Part shown: piece after piece, positions 1-5,291 of the stretch
How the letters are laid out: the number at the start of each line of letters is the position of its first letter
Position numbering within the stretch: the stretch's first letter is position 1
DNA from: a bacterium
GTDB lineage: Bacteria; Vulcanimicrobiota; Xenobia; Xenobiales; Xenobiaceae
DNA length: 5,291 bases
Direction: 5' to 3'
Assembly: GCA_017444165.1 (NCBI GenBank)
Contig: JAFSXH010000145.1
Span: 1 to 5,291 of the forward strand
Translations under genes and position numbers: made by a program
Notes under the pieces: generated by a model
Seen by the model: only the letters and a program-made list of their open reading frames with translations
What the model was told of the DNA's origin: nothing
Databases searched by the model: none

Positions 1-723
1 ATTGGGATAAAAGATAAAATCGTCTAAAGAACGCAGAGGAGAGTAGGGTGAGGTCGGTACGCTGGGAGTTGAACCTATAGCCGAACAAGAGCTTATGTGA
101 GTACTTTTTAGGCCACAATCTTGGAGGATCTTTTCTAAACCAGGGTTGTAAGCACATTCGGGGAGCCAAAAATCCTGCGGATAAAAACCGAAGAAACGTT
201 TGAAAGTATCTAAACCGAGTTTAATTTGTGTGCGCGTCAGGGAACTGTGCGGGTAGAGCAGGGGCAAAATGGCACTGGTAGCACAAGTGGTAATTAAATT
301 TACAATACCTTTGTGGTGTAAATTGGCGAAGGCTCCGATGAGATCACTTTTATAAGTGTGGATAAACTTTTCCTGATACTTGGAAAAGAGTTGCCAATAA
401 TAGTCGGCCAAGGGGAAGATTTGGGAGTCGAAAAAATTACGTTCTTTCTCAAATTTAGCTAAATTGATCTTGTACTGGAGATAGATGCGGAAATGCTCCT
501 GAATTATCGGTGAAGCGAGCATCTCTAGAAGTGTAGGTGAGAGAGACAAGGTTATTGGAGTATTTATAATGTGGGATTGTAGCCTCTCCAACATTTCCAG
601 AAGAGGAAGATAAGTATCCAGTATCTGATCGAAGAGGAGGTATTCATCGAGAGAATACTTGTTGTGCGGATGCTTGAGATAGGGAGCATGGGCATTTAGA
701 ACTATGGCTAAATAGAATTCCAT
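1..723 (-). CDS. GH57 / DUF1957 family protein, 1,4-alpha-glucan branching enzyme-like (3' end outside window)
   Basis: The N-terminal 241 residues are present; the gene runs off the left edge. GH57 branching enzymes cut an alpha-1,4-glucan chain and rejoin it by an alpha-1,6 bond, working in the cytoplasm on glycogen-like polymers. Family membership is shown by the start MEFYLAIVLNAHAPY (region 1, residues 1-15), a following LLFDQILDTYLPLLEMLERL stretch (31-50), the LITTCATSAILPLL segment (region 2, 143-156) and WLPECAY (region 3, 186-192), where E189 matches the catalytic nucleophile. The acid/base aspartate would lie beyond the window. Relative to the family as I recall it, N10 replaces the first His of HxHxP, N142 replaces a Glu and S150 replaces a His in region 2, so full activity is uncertain. 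The ATG directly follows the TAG of the upstream gene with no spacer, so translation is probably coupled; only a weak AAGGG lies 12 nt upstream. Family assignment is firm, the exact reaction is not. Confidence 0.88.
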   Translation of the reverse strand, partial: MEFYLAIVLNAHAPYLKHPHNKYSLDEYLLFDQILDTYLPLLEMLERLQSHIINTPITLSLSPTLLEMLASPIIQEHFRIYLQYKINLAKFEKERNFFDSQIFPLADYYWQLFSKYQEKFIHTYKSDLIGAFANLHHKGIVNLITTCATSAILPLLYPHSSLTRTQIKLGLDTFKRFFGFYPQDFWLPECAYNPGLEKILQDCGLKSTHISSCSAIGSTPSVPTSPYSPLRSLDDFIFYPN

Positions 724-1302
724 CTACAAAAAGTTCCCTTCAGGAGATTCCCAACGCCCTAAATGGCTATCGAAAGCGCGGGCGAGCTTCATCGTATTCA
801 TGCGGCAATAAAGGGAAGTCTGATCATCGGTTGGATCGTAGGCCTTGGCTAACAACGGAGGTAACTCGCGGATAACTTTGGGGACATGGCTGGAGGGCAT
901 CAAAAACTTACTGCTCTCGGTAATGGTGTAAAGCTCGTTATTTTGTAACAGGTAGCCTAACTTGCCATGTAAGTGCAGACTGAGTTTACTCTCATCTAAG
1001 GGGCCTTTCAATTCTAAGTAGCGAGAACGATTGGGGCCGCTGACATCGTAAGTTAGGATAGATTCCGAAGCTGGAAAACTTTCAATATGTATGACGAGGC
1101 GACTGGAATTGAATATATCCTCCCCCAGTTCAGATTCTAATTCATTTTGAGTCTTGTAAGAGACGTTCCAACTAGCATAAATCTTGTAAGGAGTTACAGG
1201 AATAAGCATGAGAATATCCTCGCTGAAGACGTCTGGAAGATCGCTCGGTCGAGGCAACCTGAGCGAAGACCAGGGCAGAGTATGTGAACAGCGATGGAGC
1301 AT
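724..1302 (-). CDS. DUF4912 domain-containing protein
   Basis: This 192-residue protein resembles DUF4912. Residues 22-47 (LPDVF, then the hydrophobic LMLIPV, then PYKIYASWNV) match the domain's characteristic 'loP.dPy.iyayW.v' opening. A later LGYLLQNNELYTITESSKFLMP segment (115-136, quoted here only to its key pattern G-Y-L..N.E.Y...ES..F..P) matches its closing core, where an acidic or Asn residue, Ser and Pro are usual. The biochemical role of DUF4912 is not established to my knowledge; it is often encoded next to GH57/DUF1957 glucan enzymes, as here, so I infer a role in alpha-glucan metabolism or binding. No signal peptide or membrane segment is visible, so it is probably cytoplasmic. 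The ATG at 1302 is preferred because GGGAGG lies 10 nt upstream; a later Met (residue 32) would cut the domain. The gene starts 23 bp after the aminopeptidase stop and abuts the GH57 start. Confidence 0.78.
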   Translation of the reverse strand: MLHRCSHTLPWSSLRLPRPSDLPDVFSEDILMLIPVTPYKIYASWNVSYKTQNELESELGEDIFNSSRLVIHIESFPASESILTYDVSGPNRSRYLELKGPLDESKLSLHLHGKLGYLLQNNELYTITESSKFLMPSSHVPKVIRELPPLLAKAYDPTDDQTSLYCRMNTMKLARAFDSHLGRWESPEGNFL

Positions 1303-1312
1303 AGCTGAAACG

Positions 1313-1318
1313 CCTCCC
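1313..1318 (-). promoter_or_regulatory. Ribosome binding site of the DUF4912 gene
   Basis: Reading the minus strand, GGGAGG (within GAGGGAGG) lies 10 nt before the ATG at 1302, in the 23-bp gap after the aminopeptidase stop. It supports 1302 as the start, rather than the internal Met at residue 32, and independent ribosome loading on an operon message. Confidence 0.65.
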
Positions 1319-1325
1319 TCAGAGC

Positions 1326-2417
1326 TTACTTTTTCCAGTCGGGATCGGCCGCATAAACTTGTAAGAGCGACTGATCTTCATAAAGGTAAGTGTAGTCGAT
1401 ACCTAAACTCTCAGAGATAAAGATACCGTGTTGCATGATCTGCTCATCATCTATCCAAATATCGCAAGAGCGTGTGATCACGTCGACGTGAGTCTTGCAA
1501 GACCAATCGGCTCCCGTCTGGCTCCCATAAGGATCCCCAAAGGCAATGTGGACACCAGGCATCTTCTCATCCTGCAAAAGATTGCCTATAAACTCGAAGA
1601 CGGCCAAATTTGTACCTATGGCAAATTCGCCAATCCTGTCTGAATGGGGCAGTTTATGGCAATATTCCCAAAATTCTTTCTCTAACTCTTTGTTCTCGCA
1701 AGTGGCCTTCTTCAGATAACCACCTTCGATCTCCAGAGTCATGGGGGTCTTATCCAAGACACCGTACTTTTCACTGAAATAATCGCCTACCGTACCATCG
1801 ACTACGAAGGTTCCATCGACACTGGCAGGGCAGGTAAAGACCTCACCACCTGGCAGATTCGACCAGACCTCTTCAATAATGCCGCTAGTCTTGCGCCAAA
1901 AGTATTCAGGGTAAAAAGTGGCTACAACGTCTGTACCCGCACGGCTCTTGACGCGCACCGTTTTACAAGTCTGCGCTCTATCTAAAATGCGGCGGCTTAT
2001 AGCGTCAACCTTGCGATAATCGGCCCTCATACCTTGACACATGATCTGTTCAGTAATGCCGACCATGTGGGCGTATTTGACATGATTAGCGTCCACCGCT
2101 GAGACGAACTGCATACGAGCGGGCAACTCATCCTTTTGAGGATAAGCACAGTAAAGACAGACGTCAGCATCTTTCAGAGGAGTGAGTAACTCCTCAGGGT
2201 ACTCTTTTGTCGGTCTAGGGGCGTAATCTTCTATAATCAGAAGACGGGGAACAGCTTGAGCTTCGAGGGCGGCTTGTTGTAAAGCTAAACCTATATTTTG
2301 ACCGCGTCTATCGGCTAAAATATAGACTCTCTGCCCAGGCTGGACATTTAAACAGACGCTCACAGCATTGCGTGCGCCTGGCAGTAATTCTTCAATCTTG
2401 TTATTATTAGCATCCAT
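1326..2417 (-). CDS. Aminopeptidase, M29 (thermophilic metallo-aminopeptidase) family
   Basis: The complete 363-residue protein is recognised as an M29 (AmpS/PepS/aminopeptidase T-like) metallopeptidase, which removes N-terminal residues from peptides using two metal ions and acts in the cytoplasm. An N-terminal alpha/beta half (about 1-150) carries the VQPGQRVYILADRR segment (25-38). The C-terminal half has NLPGGEVF (187-194), RIGEFAIGTN (261-270), HIAFGDPYG (290-298) and THVD (309-312). E192, E264, H290, H310 and D312 are the likely metal-site or catalytic residues by family pattern; which residue binds which metal is my inference. The length is slightly below the roughly 400 residues of classical M29 enzymes, matching a shorter 'leucyl aminopeptidase' subgroup. 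The start is MDANNN at 2417; no clear Shine-Dalgarno sequence precedes it, so its message may be short-leadered. It is first in the minus-strand operon, divergent from smc. Substrate preference cannot be read from sequence. Confidence 0.88.
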   Translation of the reverse strand: MDANNNKIEELLPGARNAVSVCLNVQPGQRVYILADRRGQNIGLALQQAALEAQAVPRLLIIEDYAPRPTKEYPEELLTPLKDADVCLYCAYPQKDELPARMQFVSAVDANHVKYAHMVGITEQIMCQGMRADYRKVDAISRRILDRAQTCKTVRVKSRAGTDVVATFYPEYFWRKTSGIIEEVWSNLPGGEVFTCPASVDGTFVVDGTVGDYFSEKYGVLDKTPMTLEIEGGYLKKATCENKELEKEFWEYCHKLPHSDRIGEFAIGTNLAVFEFIGNLLQDEKMPGVHIAFGDPYGSQTGADWSCKTHVDVITRSCDIWIDDEQIMQHGIFISESLGIDYTYLYEDQSLLQVYAADPDWKK

Positions 2418-2500
2418 AATGTAAAATGCGTTTTTAGGCTGGCAGATTAGTTCCTTTTTTGGAAATATCTTCTCTGGCGGAAAAATAGGAGAGATTGGCG
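2418..2500. promoter_or_regulatory. Divergent intergenic region between aminopeptidase operon and smc
   Basis: These 83 bp separate the divergent starts and must hold promoters for at least one, probably both, units. No consensus -35/-10 pair is evident. The best -10-like hexamers are TAATCT on the minus strand (2449-2444) for the aminopeptidase operon and TATCTT on the plus strand (2466-2471) for smc, each without a good -35 box. An imperfect inverted repeat (TTCC, six T, GGAA at 2451-2464) lies at the centre, between the two candidates. Promoter placement is a weak inference. Confidence 0.35.
2487..2493 (+). promoter_or_regulatory. Ribosome binding site of smc, deciding a TTG start
   Basis: AGGAGAG ends 7 nt before the TTG at 2501. 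An in-frame TAG at 2486-2488 closes the frame upstream, so the only start candidates near the conserved N-terminus are TTG at 2495 and TTG at 2501. The first sits too close to this site (1 nt after it), so 2501 is chosen. Confidence 0.8.
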
Positions 2501-5291
2501 TTGTTTCTTAAACGTTTAGAGTTGCACGGATTTAAAACATTTGCAGAAAAAAAAGAGATAGAGTTTATCCCTGGTTTGACGGCTGTGGTCGGCCCTAATG
2601 GGAGTGGAAAGTCCAATTTGACCGATGCCGTGCGTTACGTTTTAGGAGAACAGAGTATCAGAAATTTGCGGGCCTCTAAACTGGAAGAGTTGATCTTTGT
2701 CGGTTCACCAGAGAAAGGCGTGGCTAAAAGATGCCAAGTTTCCGCTGTTTTTGACAATTCCGATCACCAATTAGCTATCGATTTTAATGAAGTTGCCTTG
2801 AGCAGGACTACCAGCCGAGAGGGAGAGTCACGCTACAGCATAAACGGTGTAGATTGTCGTCTGCGCGATATGCAAGAACTTTTGATGGGTTCTGGTATTG
2901 GGCCGGGTTCTTTTTACATCCTGGGTGCGCGTGAGATAGATATGGTCTTATCGAATGATCCCAAAGAGCGCAGACATATGTTAGAGGAGACGGCGGGGAC
3001 GAATCTTTACAAGTTCAGGCGCAAAGAGGCCCTGCGCAAGTTAGAACAGGCTCAACAGAATTTGCGCCGCTTAAAAGATGTAAAGATAGAGTTAGAGGGC
3101 CAATTGAGCGAGAGCCAAAAAGCCCTGCATCGCTATGAACGCTATCGCCAAGCCCAAGTCGAGCTCCAAGAATTAGAAGCCCATTTAGCCTGGATAAAGT
3201 ACAGCCGCGCTCAAGAAGAGTTCAGACGCTCTCAAGATGAGTTGCATAAGATCAAGGACCAGTCTACTTGGGCCGATCAACAATTGGCAAAATTACAAAA
3301 TGAATTAGAGATCTGTCAAAATGAACAGCGCGAGAGGTTACAAGAGCGCGTCAAACTCCAAGAAGAGATCTCTGATCGGCGCGAAAATATCTCCTTTGCC
3401 CTAGCTTCCCAAGATGGACTGAATAGACGAGTGGTTCAGTTGGAAGATGATATAAAATTGGCCAAAGTTCGCGCTGAAAATCTACAAAAGCGTGTCAGTG
3501 AGAGAAAAGAGAGGTTGACCTGCCTAGAAGAGGAGATAGCCAGAGGACGGGCCAGTCTGGCTTTATCGCAAGAGCTCTTCCAAAATTGGCATAATTTGCG
3601 GGCGGAGTTAGAGAGCAATCGCAAAGAGGAAGAGAGTTTATCCCTGCAGAGAGAGGCGGAGAAGCAGAGGATCTCTTTAGGAGATCTGCGTTTACAGAAC
3701 TTAAAGGGCCAGTGGGATATTTTACAAGGAGAGAGGGCCGAAGAGCGGGATCTCAGCGAAGATTTAGCAACTTTGAATAATATCTATCTTCAAGTCAAAG
3801 CTGACAGAGAGAGGGCTGAAGATAACTTTAAGTCTAAGCAAACTAAGTTGCGCGATCTGCGCCAAAGGCGCACTAACCTAGAGAGATCCAGACGTTCGTT
3901 AAATTCTCAAGTTGCAGAGGCTGAATCAATCTTAGAGGAGCGTTCAGGAGTACCCTTACCCGTGCGCACAGTCTTGAAGTGGAATTTACCGGGCACTATC
4001 GGTACAGTGGGTGAATTGATAAAGGTTCCTCACGGTCTGGAAGTGGCTTTAGAGGTGGCTCTAGGTGGACGGGTCAACGATGTGATCGTGCGCGATCGTC
4101 AGGTCGCCTCCGAGCTGGTGGAGCGTTTGAAGAGAGATAGGATAGGTCGCGTAACCTTTTGGCCTCTCGATCTACAGCGGCGTGAGGTTGAGCCTATGAT
4201 TTTGCCTACTCGCCAGGGAGTAGTCGGTTTCTGTCTGGATCTGATCGATTTTTCCGCCGAGTTGTGCCCTGTGTTAAGTCAAATTTTTGGCCAGATTGCA
4301 GTTATGGAATCACTGAAAGATGCTCTGACACTCTTCGATCTCTGTAAAGGTCGCCGTCCCCATCTGGTAACTTTGCAAGGTGAATATTTATCTGCTGTGG
4401 GTTCAGTTACGGGTGGAAGCTTAAAAACTGATCGAACGGGGCTCTTTACTAAAAAACATTTTTATGAAGATCTGAGCTCTCAATTGGACGATCTGGAGAG
4501 AGAGATTGCAGAGATCGTTAAATCTGAAGAGGAAGAGAATTTGCTCCTCCACGAGGCTGAAAAGACTTGGCAAAATTACCGTGAGTCCGAACGCACTGCC
4601 AAAGAGAGATTAGCTGATGCAGAGGCGGAAAACAAGCGTTTATTGCGCCAACAGAAACTTTTGCAGAGTAATACGGATAATTTACAAAAAGATATATTGA
4701 GCCTAGAAAAAGAAATTCTCCAATCTCAAGAAAAATTGGCCGAGATTGAAGAAAAATTGCCTCTCCTCTTGCAAAGGCGAAAGAGCATCGAAGAGCAGTT
4801 AGCACCATTGAGAGAAGCGGAGACAAGTAAAGAAAATTTAACTCGCCAGTTGTCGATCAATGAGTATGAAAGGGATAATATCAACAGACAATTAGCGGAG
4901 AGTTGGGAAGACCTCCAACAAGTCCAAGGTGATCTCAAGAGGTTAGAGTTGAGCAGAGAAGAGAGCCTGTCTGAAGGTGGCAAGATCGACACTTCTATCT
5001 CTTCACGCCGTGCAGAATTGAACCAATTAAATCAAAAATTGAGTGATTTGAATCTATTTTTAGAAGAGAACAATCTCCGTTTAACCTCTCTAAAGTTGCA
5101 GCAGAGTCAAAATGCTTTTGAGGCTCGCACGTTAGGCGAGAAGTTGAGTTCTGCTCAGACTAATTTAAGCAGTTTACAAAATATCTTAGATATTGAAGAG
5201 CGCAATTGGCAAAACTTCAATACTGCTGAAGATAAATTGAAAAATTGGAACGAAGATTTTGATACAGATAAGGCCCAAAAACAAAAAGAAA
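2501..5291 (+). CDS. smc: Chromosome segregation/condensation ATPase SMC (3' end outside window)
   Basis: The first 930 codons of SMC are present, out of roughly 1,180 usual. SMC dimers with ScpA and ScpB form the ring-shaped condensin that extrudes DNA loops and helps sister chromosomes separate. The N-terminal head (about 1-165) has FLKRLELHGFKTFA, Walker A GPNGSGKSN (31-39), the arginine R57 in NLRASKLEELIF, SGIGPGSF (131-138) and EETAGTNLYKFRRKEAL (about 160-176). A Glu/Gln/Arg/Leu-rich coiled coil follows to about 485. The hinge covers about 498-640: GTIGTVGEL (498-506), LGGRVNDVIV (521-530), RVTFWPLD (550-557) and VTGGS (636-640). The descending coil then runs off the edge; the ABC signature and Walker B are not visible. 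A143 sits where the Q-loop glutamine is expected. The frame has no stop or frameshift. The TTG start gives MFLKRLEL, matching the usual SMC N-terminus, and no ATG occurs in frame until codon 126. MukB and Rad50 are excluded by the hinge and head motifs. Confidence 0.96.
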   Translation, partial: MFLKRLELHGFKTFAEKKEIEFIPGLTAVVGPNGSGKSNLTDAVRYVLGEQSIRNLRASKLEELIFVGSPEKGVAKRCQVSAVFDNSDHQLAIDFNEVALSRTTSREGESRYSINGVDCRLRDMQELLMGSGIGPGSFYILGAREIDMVLSNDPKERRHMLEETAGTNLYKFRRKEALRKLEQAQQNLRRLKDVKIELEGQLSESQKALHRYERYRQAQVELQELEAHLAWIKYSRAQEEFRRSQDELHKIKDQSTWADQQLAKLQNELEICQNEQRERLQERVKLQEEISDRRENISFALASQDGLNRRVVQLEDDIKLAKVRAENLQKRVSERKERLTCLEEEIARGRASLALSQELFQNWHNLRAELESNRKEEESLSLQREAEKQRISLGDLRLQNLKGQWDILQGERAEERDLSEDLATLNNIYLQVKADRERAEDNFKSKQTKLRDLRQRRTNLERSRRSLNSQVAEAESILEERSGVPLPVRTVLKWNLPGTIGTVGELIKVPHGLEVALEVALGGRVNDVIVRDRQVASELVERLKRDRIGRVTFWPLDLQRREVEPMILPTRQGVVGFCLDLIDFSAELCPVLSQIFGQIAVMESLKDALTLFDLCKGRRPHLVTLQGEYLSAVGSVTGGSLKTDRTGLFTKKHFYEDLSSQLDDLEREIAEIVKSEEEENLLLHEAEKTWQNYRESERTAKERLADAEAENKRLLRQQKLLQSNTDNLQKDILSLEKEILQSQEKLAEIEEKLPLLLQRRKSIEEQLAPLREAETSKENLTRQLSINEYERDNINRQLAESWEDLQQVQGDLKRLELSREESLSEGGKIDTSISSRRAELNQLNQKLSDLNLFLEENNLRLTSLKLQQSQNAFEARTLGEKLSSAQTNLSSLQNILDIEERNWQNFNTAEDKLKNWNEDFDTDKAQKQKE
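2591..2617 (+). other. Walker A (P-loop) of SMC
   Basis: Codons 31-39 encode GPNGSGKSN, the ATP-phosphate-binding loop in its canonical SMC form, with K37 and S38 as the phosphate- and Mg-contacting residues. This shows the nucleotide site is intact here, in contrast with the Q-loop change at codon 143. Confidence 0.95.
3992..4420 (+). other. SMC hinge (dimerisation) domain
   Basis: Codons 498-640 interrupt the coiled coil with a globular domain opening with GTIGTVGEL and ending with VTGGS. It holds the LGGR..DVIV and RVTFWPLD segments typical of the SMC hinge, which dimerises two SMC molecules and contacts DNA. It appears complete and of normal size, flanked by two coils of about 300 residues. 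Confidence 0.9.

Noticed and set aside
1208..1643. Plus-strand open frames at 1208-1420 and 1428-1643.
   Set aside because: They are antisense to the well-supported DUF4912 and aminopeptidase genes and show no domain similarity.
2451..2464. T-run hairpin as a rho-independent terminator.
   Set aside because: The T run is in the loop, not after a GC-rich stem, and both flanking genes start here rather than end.
2434..2616. Minus-strand open frame crossing the intergenic gap and the smc start.
   Set aside because: It is antisense to the conserved SMC Walker A region, and its sequence is the complement of that motif rather than a protein of its own.
3436..4992. Minus-strand open frames of 62-102 codons (3436-3624, 4518-4826, 4726-4992).
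   Set aside because: They lie wholly inside the smc coiled-coil coding sequence, have no recognisable domain, overlap one another, and are explained by the biased codon composition of the Glu/Leu/Arg-rich coil.
3001..5291. Recurring GAGAG/AGAGA and CAA/GAG stretches as a DNA repeat.
   Set aside because: They follow the codons for Glu, Arg and Gln in coiled coils, without fixed period or unit.
2501..5291. Possible frameshift or pseudogene in smc, because no long ATG-initiated frame is seen.
   Set aside because: Codon-by-codon reading from TTG 2501 to the window end is open with no stop; the lack of an early ATG and the missing 3' end explain it.

Overview
The window is ordinary bacterial chromosome of moderate GC content, densely coding. 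It has two divergent transcription units separated by an 83-bp gap. I see no mobile element, CRISPR array, tRNA or rRNA.

Left unit (minus strand, read right to left): an M29-type metallo-aminopeptidase (2417-1326), a DUF4912 protein (1302-724), and the first 241 codons of a GH57/DUF1957 protein related to 1,4-alpha-glucan branching enzymes (723 to the left edge, cut off). The gaps are 23 bp and 0 bp, so the three genes are very probably one operon. DUF4912 next to a GH57 glucan enzyme is a known pairing and points to glycogen or alpha-glucan metabolism. The aminopeptidase is a less obvious partner. The GH57 protein keeps the WLPECAY nucleophile motif but appears to lack several other normally conserved active-site residues.

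Right unit (plus strand): the first 930 codons of the chromosome-condensation ATPase SMC, starting at a TTG codon at 2501 and running off the right edge. The N-terminal ATPase head, ascending coiled coil, complete hinge and most of the descending coiled coil are present. The C-terminal head (ABC signature, Walker B) lies outside. The reading frame is open throughout. An alanine appears to occupy the position of the conserved Q-loop glutamine.

Organism: certainly bacterial (bacterial-type SMC, Shine-Dalgarno sites, compact operon). A GH57 branching-enzyme relative with DUF4912 and an M29 peptidase is typical of anaerobic, often deep-branching or thermophile-related phyla, but I cannot assign a phylum from this sequence. 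No new multi-gene system stands out. The main points of interest are the two enzymes with apparently altered active sites.
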